This document shows, piece by piece, positions 1-6,965 of a DNA stretch of 14,499 nt. How positions within the stretch are numbered: position 1 is the first letter of the stretch; every line of letters starts with the position of its first letter. The notes below the pieces were generated by a model. It saw nothing but the letters and a program-made list of their open reading frames with translations, searched no databases and was not told the DNA's origin. The DNA comes from Dehalococcoidia bacterium (GTDB lineage Bacteria > Chloroflexota > Dehalococcoidia > SZUA-161 > SpSt-899), in the NCBI GenBank assembly GCA_023271485.1, contig JALPXT010000028.1, forward strand, positions 1-14,499, written 5' to 3'. The translations under genes and the position numbers were made by a program.

Positions 1-118
1 ACGTAGAGTGGCTGAACAGTTACGCCCAAAAAAATCCCTGTGCCGTCCACAAGGATTCGCAGGGGGCCACAACCTTGAACCGTGAACCGCGGCACTTTGA
101 ACCTGAGTAGTTGCTGGT
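1..118. repeat. Intergenic word-repeat element, edge copy
   Basis: No gene is present here. The stretch carries the words 'ttgaaccgtgaaccgcgg' and, at 100-114, AACCTGAGTAGTTGC, which is the reverse complement of the boundary word GTAACTACTCAGGTT also found near 10236 and 11098. A second related word (GGCTGAACAGTTAC) lies at 10-23 in the same orientation, probably the end of another copy that continues off the window. The element follows the 3' end of the slipin gene. Function unknown. Confidence 0.55.
28..64 (-). terminator. Possible Rho-independent terminator of nfeD-slipin operon
   Basis: On the minus strand, CCCTG (64-60) and CAGGG (40-36) can pair around a 19-base loop that holds a further TCC/GGA pairing. 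After two bases comes a run of seven T (34-28). It lies about 60 bases after the slipin stop codon, where an operon terminator is expected. The stem is short and the loop large, so this is only a candidate. Confidence 0.4.
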
Positions 119-126
119 AAAGCAGG

Positions 127-903
127 TTACTCTTCGCCCCGTTTAGCCCTGTCGGACATGAATGCCCGGAGTATATCCATCGGCAAAGGAAAAATCACGG
201 TATTGGTCTTCTCACTTGCTATCATGTGAAGGGTCTGCAGATAGCGCAACTGAAGGGTTGTCGGCTCCCGAGCGATGATCTCCCCGGCCTGGGCCAGCTT
301 CACGGAAGCCTGGAGTTCTCCCTCGGCAAGGATGATCTTGGCCCTTCTGTCCCGCTCGGCCTCCGCTTGAGCAGCCATAGCCCGCTGCATACCTGAGGGA
401 AGCTCCACATCCTTGATCTCTACACTGGTTACCTTGATACCCCAGGGATCGGTGGCGTCATCGATGATTCCTCGTAACATCTCATTCACCATCTCCCTCT
501 GAGAAAGCAACTCATCGAGCTCGTGCTGTCCCAGTACACTGCGCAAGGTCGTCTGGGACATCTGATAGGTTGCCACTCTGAAGTCGAACACCTCCACCGC
601 CGCTTTTTCAGGGTCCATCACTCGCAGGAATACCACGGCGTTAACCCTGGCAGTCACATTGTCTCGAGTAATCACCTCCTGGGAGGGGACATCGATAGTA
701 ACTACGCGAGTGTCTATCTTCCGCATCCGGTCTATGAAGGGGATGATGATCCGAATCCCCGGCTTCTTGGTTCCCACCAGCCGGCCGAATCGAAGAACCA
801 CACCCAGCTCATACTGCTGCACAATCTTCACCGCCGACGTGATGACTATCAGCAGCACAAACAGTATTACGACAACTATCATCAGGACTGTCATTGGTTC
901 CAT
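127..903 (-). CDS. Slipin / stomatin-like SPFH (band 7) protein
   Basis: 258-residue membrane protein of the SPFH family. An N-terminal hydrophobic helix (about residues 6-25) is followed by the SPFH domain with typical slipin segments: YELGVVLRFGRL, KPGIRIIIPFIDR, VPSQEVITRDNV. The region around residues 185-205 is Ala/Glu/Arg rich (AEAERDRRAKIILAEGE), as expected for the coiled coil after the domain. Length is normal for bacterial slipins. An AGGAGG ribosome site (912-917) lies 8 bases before the ATG. The gene starts 16 bases after the stop of the NfeD protease gene, so the two form an operon. In this conserved pair NfeD is thought to cleave or regulate the oligomeric slipin in the membrane; no cellular role can be read from the sequence. 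Confidence 0.93.
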   Translation of the reverse strand: MEPMTVLMIVVVILFVLLIVITSAVKIVQQYELGVVLRFGRLVGTKKPGIRIIIPFIDRMRKIDTRVVTIDVPSQEVITRDNVTARVNAVVFLRVMDPEKAAVEVFDFRVATYQMSQTTLRSVLGQHELDELLSQREMVNEMLRGIIDDATDPWGIKVTSVEIKDVELPSGMQRAMAAQAEAERDRRAKIILAEGELQASVKLAQAGEIIAREPTTLQLRYLQTLHMIASEKTNTVIFPLPMDILRAFMSDRAKRGEE

Positions 904-919
904 TTACCTGACCTCCTAT

Positions 920-2203
920 TCATTTCTTGGTTACTCGGAGCTTCAAACCTTCCACTGCGGTTACCGTCACCTCCTCTCCTGGATCGGCCTGTCCCTCATC
1001 CAGAATAGCCCCCCAGAGTTCACCGTGTACGAACACGGTCCCCCTCGGATTTAGCACAGTTCTCACCTCCGCCACCATGCCAATGAGACCTTCCTGTCCC
1101 GTCGGTTGCTTGCGGCGCTGGGTGCGCACCACCGCCTGAACCACAAAGATAAAGAAAGCTCCGACGCTGACCGCTACAATGGCGATGAGCCACCAGTCTA
1201 TATCGAGCATCGCTGGCCGCCCATCGAACAGTATTAAAGACCCGAATATCAGCGCCGCCAACCCCCCGGCGGTGAGCAGACCCCCGCTGGCAACGAACAC
1301 CTCGGTCGCAAAGAGAGCAAATGCAAGCAGGATCAGGATAATCCCCGCCCAGTAGGCCTCGAGCATCGCCAGAGAATAGAATGCCAGCAGAAGGCTGATG
1401 GCACCTACTACACCGGGAAAGATGGTGCCCGGGCTGTAAAGCTCCAATGTGAGCCCCAGCAAGCCAATGCTCAGGAGAGTATAGGCGATATTGGGATCGC
1501 TTATCGCATGGAGAAAGCGCTGGACGAGGGTCATCTCGATTTCATCCAGTACGTACTCTTCGGTGTTAAGGATTATCTCCTCTCCGTGAATTGTTACCTC
1601 CATCCCATCAAGCTGCGAGATAAGATCCTGGAGGCTGTCGGCCCGCAGATCGATGAGGTTAGCCTCTAAGGCTTCGCTATCGGTAAAAGACTTACCTTCG
1701 GTGACGGTCAAGTCAGCCTGCTCAGGGTTGCGACCGCGCATTTCGGCGATGCTTCTGATCCAAGCGGCCGCATCCTCAATCGCTTTTCGTTGTGCCTCGT
1801 CTGGCACCTCGCCCTCCCCCAATGCTACGGGGGTAGCTGCGCCGATATTACTGCCCGGTGCCATCGCCGCTACGTGGGAAGCCAGGGTGATAAAGGTGCC
1901 TGCAGAGCCGGCCCAGCGGTCGACATAGACCACCACCGGCACTCGAGCAGCGAGGATTCGCTCTACGATGTCTCTGGTGGGGGGAACTGTACCACCAGGG
2001 GTATTCAGCTTAATCACCAGTGCGGCGGCCCCGCGGTCCTCGGCCTCGGTGATTCCCTGGTCGATAAAATCGGCCACCACCGGGACGATGATTCCGTCAA
2101 CCTGGAGCACATGAATAACCGGGGAAGCAGCACTGGCCATTCCCGCGGATAGAATGCCCAGGATAAAGATCAATAGAAAGAAAATGCGCATACATTTTCT
2201 CAT
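920..2203 (-). CDS. NfeD family membrane-bound serine protease (ClpP-like)
   Basis: 427 residues from the chosen ATG at 2203. Residues 1-26 look like a signal peptide (basic MRK, hydrophobic core, ASA-A). A ClpP-class protease domain follows (about 28-195). The motif RWAGSAGTF places the likely nucleophile at Ser100, and Lys140 in the stretch before AAAWIRSIAEMRGRNP is the likely general base of the Ser/Lys dyad known from the archaeal homologue PH1510. Four to five membrane helices (about 240-360) come next, then the C-terminal NfeD OB-fold domain (about 368-425). An in-frame ATG at 2248 would add 15 residues, but it lies inside a TATAAT box, so the 2203 start, which precedes the signal peptide, is preferred. 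It is the first gene of an operon with the slipin. Confidence 0.92.
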   Translation of the reverse strand: MRKCMRIFFLLIFILGILSAGMASAASPVIHVLQVDGIIVPVVADFIDQGITEAEDRGAAALVIKLNTPGGTVPPTRDIVERILAARVPVVVYVDRWAGSAGTFITLASHVAAMAPGSNIGAATPVALGEGEVPDEAQRKAIEDAAAWIRSIAEMRGRNPEQADLTVTEGKSFTDSEALEANLIDLRADSLQDLISQLDGMEVTIHGEEIILNTEEYVLDEIEMTLVQRFLHAISDPNIAYTLLSIGLLGLTLELYSPGTIFPGVVGAISLLLAFYSLAMLEAYWAGIILILLAFALFATEVFVASGGLLTAGGLAALIFGSLILFDGRPAMLDIDWWLIAIVAVSVGAFFIFVVQAVVRTQRRKQPTGQEGLIGMVAEVRTVLNPRGTVFVHGELWGAILDEGQADPGEEVTVTAVEGLKLRVTKK

Positions 2204-2246
2204 TGCATACCTCGTCAAATCCACCAGTATCTCGCATTCAACTTCC

Positions 2247-2275
2247 ATTATAACTGATTTCCACCTTTTTGTAAA
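2247..2275 (-). promoter_or_regulatory. Sigma70-type promoter of nfeD-slipin operon
   Basis: Reading the minus strand, TTTACA (2275-2270) is followed after exactly 17 bases by TATAAT (2252-2247). This is one mismatch from the full consensus. Transcription should start near 2240, about 35-40 bases before the preferred nfeD ATG at 2203. Confidence 0.8.
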
Positions 2276-2288
2276 TCTATGCTATAAT
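2258..2288 (+). promoter_or_regulatory. Extended -10 promoter of ilvE
   Basis: TGCTATAAT (2280-2288) is an extended -10 element. The best -35 candidate is weak (TTTCCA, 2258-2263, 19-base spacing). It overlaps the divergent nfeD promoter, so both polymerases compete for about 45 bases. Start of transcription near 2295 leaves a leader of about 28 bases before the ilvE ATG at 2323. Confidence 0.65.
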
Positions 2289-2322
2289 GAGAGCAATGAA
2301 AGGCTCCTGTCAGGAGGGTGAC

Positions 2323-3237
2323 ATGGAAAAAGCAGAAAAAATCTGGCTAAACGGGGAACTCATCCCCTGGGGTGAGGCAAGGGTTCATGTCTTGACTCAT
2401 GCGCTACACTACGGCACAGCGGTGTTCGAGAGTGTGAGGTGTTATGAAACCACCAGAGGTTCGGCGCTTTTCCGGCCGAGAGACCACATGCAAAGGCTGG
2501 CCGATAGCGCCAAGATATACCAGATGAATATACCTTATTCCGTTGATGAGTTGTGCATCGCGGTGAGACAGATCGTCAAGGCCAACGGCTTCAAAGAATG
2601 CTATATACGTCCGATCGCCTACTACGGATTTGGTGAGATGGGAGTGAATCCTGGCCAGAATCCGGTGGACGTTTCGCTCATTGCCTGGGAATGGGGAGCC
2701 TATCTGGGGGTCGAGGGAATGGAGAAAGGAATTCGGTGCAAGATATCCTCGTGGTTGCGGATAGATTCCCGTATGCTGCCGCCGCAGGCAAAGGCCAGCG
2801 CCAATTATGGCAATTCAGTGCTCGCTGTTCTGGAGGCCCAGGAGTGTGGCTACGATGAAGCGATAATGCTCAACCTTGCTGGACAGGTATGCGAAGGTGC
2901 GGGGGAGAATCTATTCATCATCAAGAATGGCACGCTTATTACGCCTCCTCTGAGCGCCGGCGCACTCTCGGGAATCACCATGGACTCGGCGATAACCATT
3001 GCCAGAGACATGGGCATTCCCTTTGTCAGCAGGGATATATCGCGTGAAGAACTCTTCCTGGCCGATGAGGCTTTCCTTACCGGAACAGCCGCGGAGGTGA
3101 CGCCTATCAGGGAAGTTGATGGAAGGGTCATCGGCAACGGGGGCCGCGGAGAGTTGACGGCCAGGATTCAGGCCAAGTTCTTCGACATTGTCAGAGGCAA
3201 AGACGAGCGATACTACCGCTGGTTGGACTTTATATAG
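2323..3237 (+). CDS. ilvE: Branched-chain amino acid aminotransferase (PLP fold IV)
   Basis: 304 residues. Class IV aminotransferase catalysing the last step of Leu, Ile and Val synthesis (2-oxo acid plus glutamate), cytoplasmic and PLP dependent. Visible motifs: HALHYGTAVFE at the N-terminus, YIRPIAYYGFGEMGVNP (about 94-110), the PLP lysine K157 in PPQAKASANYGNS, EGAGENLF (about 191-198), SGITMDS (216-222) and FLTGTAAEVTPIREVDGR (251-268). AGGAGG (2312-2317) lies 5 bases before the ATG at 2323. An in-frame ATG at 2287 falls inside the -10 box and has no ribosome site, so it is rejected. Length matches the family (about 300). Usually R stands where M220 is in GITRDS. A D-amino acid transaminase or aminodeoxychorismate lyase from the same fold is less likely given the overall match to IlvE. 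Confidence 0.92.
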   Translation: MEKAEKIWLNGELIPWGEARVHVLTHALHYGTAVFESVRCYETTRGSALFRPRDHMQRLADSAKIYQMNIPYSVDELCIAVRQIVKANGFKECYIRPIAYYGFGEMGVNPGQNPVDVSLIAWEWGAYLGVEGMEKGIRCKISSWLRIDSRMLPPQAKASANYGNSVLAVLEAQECGYDEAIMLNLAGQVCEGAGENLFIIKNGTLITPPLSAGALSGITMDSAITIARDMGIPFVSRDISREELFLADEAFLTGTAAEVTPIREVDGRVIGNGGRGELTARIQAKFFDIVRGKDERYYRWLDFI

Positions 3238-3238
3238 C

Positions 3239-3284
3239 GGTCAGCAGTCAGCAGCCGGCAGCCGGCAGTCGGCAGCCGGCTGCC
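3239..3284. repeat. GCAGCCGGC word repeat with perfect palindrome
   Basis: Tandem degenerate words (CAGCAGTCAGCAGCCGGCAG, then GCCGGCAGTCGGCAGCCGGC) fill the gap between the convergent ilvE and mfd genes. The end, 3271-3284, is a perfect 14-base palindrome (GGCAGCCGGCTGCC). It has no T tract on either strand, so it is not a classical terminator, although a strong hairpin could slow either polymerase. The repeat overlaps the last codons of mfd. Confidence 0.75.
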
Positions 3285-6200
3285 AATCGCAACACTGCTT
3301 CGAGTACCCTTGCCCAGTGCTGACCGAGTTGCCTCTTGTCCAGTCTCACCTGGGTTGTGCCCACCTTCAAGCTGCTGCCAAAACTGCTTTGCAGCAAGGC
3401 CCTGTCCAGCTTCGCCTCGCTCCCCATCCGGAGCAGAATCTGCTTGCCCTCGGCGGAGATTTTCTGAACGCCCGCTTCAGTACCCAGGAGTTTGATTCTG
3501 ACCAGATAGAGCAGATTCTGAACCGGTAGAGGCATCCGGCCGAACCGGTCTTTGAGTTCCTGACGGATATCCTCGATCCGCTTCATGGAATCGAGATTCG
3601 CCAGCCTCTGGTAGAGGGCCAGGCGAGTGTTTAGATCAGGCACATATTCTTCGGGGATATAGGCCGTAATGGGTAGATCGACGGTGAGGGGAGCACGTCG
3701 AGGGCCTCGCTTCTCCTCCCCGCTTTTCAGTTCCTCCACTGCCTCGGACAGCAACCGGCAGTACAGGTCGAACCCCACCGCCCCAATGTGGCCGCTCTGC
3801 TCCGGCCCCAGGATATTGCCCGCCCCCCGGATTTCAAGGTCCTTCATAGCGATGCGGAACCCCGCACCGAGCTCGGTGGCCTCAAAGATGGTCTTGAGGC
3901 GTTTCCGGGCCGGCTCGGTCAGCCGCTTGCCCTTTTCATACAGAAAATAGGCATATGCCCGGACATCTCCCCGCCCCACCCTGCCCCGCAGATGATACAG
4001 TTGGGTCAAACCCAGCTTGTCGGACTGATTGACTATCAAGGTGTTAACATTCGGTAAGTCCAGCCCCGACTCGATGATCACGGTGCAAACCAGCACATCA
4101 ACCTTGCCGGCGATGAAATCGACCATCACCGATTCCAGTAATTCCTCAGGCATTTGCCCGTGGGCGACGGCAATTCTGGCCTCGGGCAGCAAATCCCTCA
4201 GCCGGCCGGCAACATAGGCGATGCTCTGCACCCGGTTGTGCACAAAGAACACCTGCCCATTGCGGTCCAGCTCCCTCAGTATCGCGCTTCGAATCAGTCC
4301 GTCGTCATATTCGGCGACATAGGTTTTTATCGGCAGGCGCGCCTCCGGGGGAGTCTCCATGGTGCTCATGTCGCGAACCCCGATGAGCGACATGTGGAGG
4401 GTGCGCGGGATAGGAGTTGCGCTCAGCGTGAGCACATCTACTTCCCGGCGCAACTGTTTCAGTCGTTCCTTGTGCGCCACCCCGAATTTCTGTTCCTCGT
4501 CGATGATGACCAACCCCAAATCCTTAAATACCACATCCCTCTGCAGCAGACGGTGCGTCCCGATGCAGATGTCGACAGCGCCGTTTGCCAGTCCCGCCAG
4601 CACATCTTGCTGCTCCCTGGGGGAACGAAACCGGCTCAGCACTTCGATCTTTATGGGAAAGGCGGCCAGCCTCTCAGCAAAAGTGATGAAGTGCTGCTGG
4701 GCAAGGACGGTAGTCGGCACCAGGACGGCCACCTGCATACCATCCATCACCGCCTTGAAGGCAGCCCGGACCGCCACCTCGGTTTTCCCATAGCCCACAT
4801 CGCCGCACACCAGCCGGTCCATCGGCCTGGATTTCTCCATATCCTCTTTTACACTGCGGATCGTTTCCAATTGATCTGGGGTCTCCACATAGGGGAAGGA
4901 GGCTTCAAATTCCTGCTGCCACACGGTATCCGGCGAGAAGCCAATTCCGGAGGATATCTCCCGTGAAGCATAAATGGCAACGAGTTCCTGGGCCAGCTCA
5001 GCCGCTGCCTTCTTGACCCGCTGTTTGGTGCGAGTCCATTCCTGGGTGCTCAGCCGGCTGAGGGAGGGGAAATAACCGCCGGAGCCGATATAACGGGCTA
5101 CTCGGTCCACCTGATCGGAGGGGAGATACAGCCGGTCACCCTCGGCATACTCCAGGATCAGATACTCGCGCTCCGTGCCATCCGAGGCGATGCGGGTTAT
5201 CCCGGAAAACATGGCGATACCGTGATCAACATGAACCACATGGTCGCCAACGGATAGGTCGGCGAGGAAGACCTCCTGTTGAGCACGGCGCTTGGGCGCC
5301 GGCCGACGCTTCTTTACGAATCCAAAGAGCTCGGCATCGGTGAGCAGCAGGGTCCCATTCCAGGCCCAACCGCCGGCCAACGAGCCATGAACCAGGGTCA
5401 GCGAACCCAATGGTGGCAATTGATCCAGTTGTGCCTGTGGAGAGGCAGGGATATCCTGTTCTCGAAGAAGCTCGGAAAGCCTCTCGGACTGCTGGGAAAC
5501 GATCACGATCCGTCTGCCATCCCTGAGACCGGTCTCTGTGTCTTCCAGAAAACGGGAGACTTGGCCCCCGTAGCCAGGGGCTGCGCCGAAGTCAAATAGA
5601 GAGCTCACCCTCTCATCTCCCCATTTCTGGAGCGAGAGCAGTTGCTTGATTGTCCCCAGCCTCTCCTGTATCTCAGACCAGGTGAAATGGGCGGGACGCA
5701 ATCCTGCGGCTTCAGACTCCCAGATCGCTTCGGCAACAATCCCTTCGGGGTCATCAAGAACAACCAGCGACTCGCGAGGGAGGTAGTCGGTTATGGCGCC
5801 GCCGTTTTCGCCAAACGACCCTTCGATGAGTTCCCTCTCCGGCGGGGGGAGCTCCCCGGCGGGTACAATTGCTACCGAATCGGTGAATCCCACGGAGCGC
5901 TGGGTGCCCGGGTCAAACCATCGGATGCTCTCCACTTCGTCTCCGAGGAACTCGATCCGGGCCGGGAGGTCATTGCCTGGTGAGAATATATCTACGATGC
6001 CGCCTCGCTTGCTGATGGTTCCCGGTGTCTCTATCACCTGGGCCATTTCGTAACCCAGGCGTATCCACTGCGCGATAAGTGTATCTGGTTCGATGCGCAT
6101 TCCCTTTTTCACCACCTGGCAGGCGGAGGCGAAATCAGCCGGTAATAGGGTCTTCCGGGCTACGGCATAAGCCGAGGCTACGATCAGGGGAGGCAAGCCG

Positions 6201-6547
6201 GATGGCAAGCTATTCCACTCGTTCAGGATGGACAGCACCTGCAATCTCTGCTGGACAGTCGAGGGATCGGGGAAGAGACGCTCGTAGGGGAGAATGTCAA
6301 TTTCAGGAAAGAGACGCACCGGAGCATCGGGATGACACCATTTTGATAGCTCCTCGTGTAGTCCCTTCGCTCTTTCAACTCCGGGAGTGACGACTAATAG
6401 TGGCACACCGAGATCGTGATAGAGACAGGCCAGGAGAAAGGGTGTGGCGGCCTCGAGGACTACCGTCTTTTGTCTGCCATTACCCTGGATGAGCTGGTGG
6501 TAAGCGGGAACATCCCGCATCAGCGCCCGCAAGCCGGAGAGATTCAT
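3248..6547 (-). CDS. mfd: Transcription-repair coupling factor Mfd
   Basis: 1099-residue ATP-dependent translocase that removes RNA polymerase stalled at DNA lesions and recruits UvrA. In order: UvrB-like N-terminal module (about 1-350), RNA polymerase interacting domain with the CarD/TRCF motif VGDHVVHVDHGIAMFSGI (about 430-450), SF2 helicase lobes with Walker A GDVGYGKTEVAVRAAF (about 580) and Walker B DEEQKFGV (about 680), motif SATPIPRTLHMSLIGVRDMS, motif GRVGRGDVRAYAYF, and the C-terminal TRCF domain starting near PITAYIPEEYVPD (about 958). Length is usual for the family. The final residues (RLAAGCRLPAAGC) are encoded by the GCAGCCGGC repeat and do not look like a normal Mfd end. The ribosome site is weak (GGTG). 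A hairpin lies just before the start. Confidence 0.97.
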   Translation of the reverse strand: MNLSGLRALMRDVPAYHQLIQGNGRQKTVVLEAATPFLLACLYHDLGVPLLVVTPGVERAKGLHEELSKWCHPDAPVRLFPEIDILPYERLFPDPSTVQQRLQVLSILNEWNSLPSGLPPLIVASAYAVARKTLLPADFASACQVVKKGMRIEPDTLIAQWIRLGYEMAQVIETPGTISKRGGIVDIFSPGNDLPARIEFLGDEVESIRWFDPGTQRSVGFTDSVAIVPAGELPPPERELIEGSFGENGGAITDYLPRESLVVLDDPEGIVAEAIWESEAAGLRPAHFTWSEIQERLGTIKQLLSLQKWGDERVSSLFDFGAAPGYGGQVSRFLEDTETGLRDGRRIVIVSQQSERLSELLREQDIPASPQAQLDQLPPLGSLTLVHGSLAGGWAWNGTLLLTDAELFGFVKKRRPAPKRRAQQEVFLADLSVGDHVVHVDHGIAMFSGITRIASDGTEREYLILEYAEGDRLYLPSDQVDRVARYIGSGGYFPSLSRLSTQEWTRTKQRVKKAAAELAQELVAIYASREISSGIGFSPDTVWQQEFEASFPYVETPDQLETIRSVKEDMEKSRPMDRLVCGDVGYGKTEVAVRAAFKAVMDGMQVAVLVPTTVLAQQHFITFAERLAAFPIKIEVLSRFRSPREQQDVLAGLANGAVDICIGTHRLLQRDVVFKDLGLVIIDEEQKFGVAHKERLKQLRREVDVLTLSATPIPRTLHMSLIGVRDMSTMETPPEARLPIKTYVAEYDDGLIRSAILRELDRNGQVFFVHNRVQSIAYVAGRLRDLLPEARIAVAHGQMPEELLESVMVDFIAGKVDVLVCTVIIESGLDLPNVNTLIVNQSDKLGLTQLYHLRGRVGRGDVRAYAYFLYEKGKRLTEPARKRLKTIFEATELGAGFRIAMKDLEIRGAGNILGPEQSGHIGAVGFDLYCRLLSEAVEELKSGEEKRGPRRAPLTVDLPITAYIPEEYVPDLNTRLALYQRLANLDSMKRIEDIRQELKDRFGRMPLPVQNLLYLVRIKLLGTEAGVQKISAEGKQILLRMGSEAKLDRALLQSSFGSSLKVGTTQVRLDKRQLGQHWARVLEAVLRLAAGCRLPAAGC

Positions 6548-6560
6548 CTTTGCTCACACC

Positions 6561-6594
6561 AAAAGGGCTAGTCGCAAGCGAGTAGCCCTGTTTT
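6561..6594 (-). terminator. Hairpin with T tract between tRNA-Pro and mfd
   Basis: AGGGCTA (6564-6570) and TAGCCCT (6583-6589) are a perfect 7-base inverted repeat. A C:C mismatch and three further inner pairs lead to a 4-base loop. On the minus strand the stem runs directly into TTTTGG, and on the plus strand it is followed by GTTTTAG. It can act as the tRNA-Pro terminator, but it lies only about 13 bases before the mfd ATG, so it may also sit in the mfd leader. Confidence 0.6.
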
Positions 6595-6621
6595 AGAAGA
6601 CAACAGTATTTCCAACGAAAA

Positions 6622-6695
6622 TCGGGGTGAGAGGATTTGAACCTCCGACCCCCTGCACCCCATGCAGGTGCGCTACCAGGCTGCGCCACACCCCG
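6622..6695 (-). tRNA. tRNA-Pro (anticodon GGG)
   Basis: A full 74-base cloverleaf can be folded. The acceptor stem is CGGGGTG / CACCCCG with discriminator A. The D-arm contains GCGCAGCCTGGTAGCGC, and the anticodon stem CCTGC / GCAGG has loop ATGGGGT, which places GGG at 34-36. The T arm is GGAGG TTCAAAT CCTCT. C1-G72 with A73 and this D-arm are typical of bacterial tRNA-Pro. The 3' CCA is not encoded. The next gene on the same strand is mfd. Confidence 0.95.
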
Positions 6696-6713
6696 ACGTG
6701 CTGGACAATTACT

Positions 6714-6743
6714 ATACTACCATAACAAGCCCTCTAAAATCAA
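6714..6743 (-). promoter_or_regulatory. Candidate promoter of tRNA-Pro
   Basis: On the minus strand TTGATT (6743-6738) is followed after 18 bases by TAGTAT (6719-6714), about 20 bases before the tRNA 5' end. The -35 is good and the -10 is weak (4 of 6). An overlapping TATAGT 2 bases further on is another possible -10. Confidence 0.4.
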
Positions 6744-6784
6744 AGAGCGCTAATGTTATGTAAAGTGCGGCCCTGGGCGGCGGC

Positions 6785-6813
6785 TTGACACCCAAGTTGT
6801 AAGGTGCTATATT
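6785..6813 (+). promoter_or_regulatory. Strong sigma70-type promoter of CAT tRNA
   Basis: Perfect TTGACA (6785-6790), 17-base spacer, and TATATT (6808-6813) preceded by TGC, which makes an extended -10. Transcription should start near 6820, just before the tRNA at 6824. No terminator is seen between this tRNA and the radical SAM gene at 6966, so the promoter may serve both. Confidence 0.85.
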
Positions 6814-6823
6814 CTTAGCGTGT

Positions 6824-6898
6824 GGCAGCGTAGCTCAGTGGTAGAGCAGGGGACTCATAAGCCTCTGGTCGTGGGTTCGAATCCCTCCGCTGCCACCA
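6824..6898 (+). tRNA. tRNA with CAT anticodon (Met elongator or Ile2)
   Basis: Acceptor stem GGCAGCG / CGCTGCC, discriminator A and an encoded CCA. The D arm is GCTC AGTGGTA GAGC, and the anticodon loop CTCATAA gives CAT. G1-C72 pairing rules out the initiator. The sequence around the anticodon arm (GAGCAGGGGACTCATAAGCC) resembles tRNA-Ile2, where CAT is modified to lysidine, at least as much as elongator Met; sequence alone does not decide. Two stem positions do not pair: A31-G39 in the anticodon stem and T50-T64 in the T stem. Confidence 0.88.
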
Positions 6899-6965
6899 AC
6901 CACTTAGACATCCCACGATGGATGCAGCAGGCCGAAGGGGAAATCAAAACTAAACGGAGGAGAAA

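Noticed and set aside
4154..4966. 270-codon open frame on the plus strand within mfd
   Set aside because: Antisense shadow of the strongly conserved Mfd helicase region; no ribosome site or family pattern.
6480..6689. 69-codon open frame across the mfd start and tRNA-Pro
   Set aside because: It overlaps most of a tRNA gene; the 'protein' is the translated tRNA and leader.
6824..6898. CAT tRNA 3' end as integration site for the recombinase remnant
   Set aside because: No second copy of the tRNA 3' sequence is visible in the window, and the remnant lies 1.4 kb away behind an intact gene.
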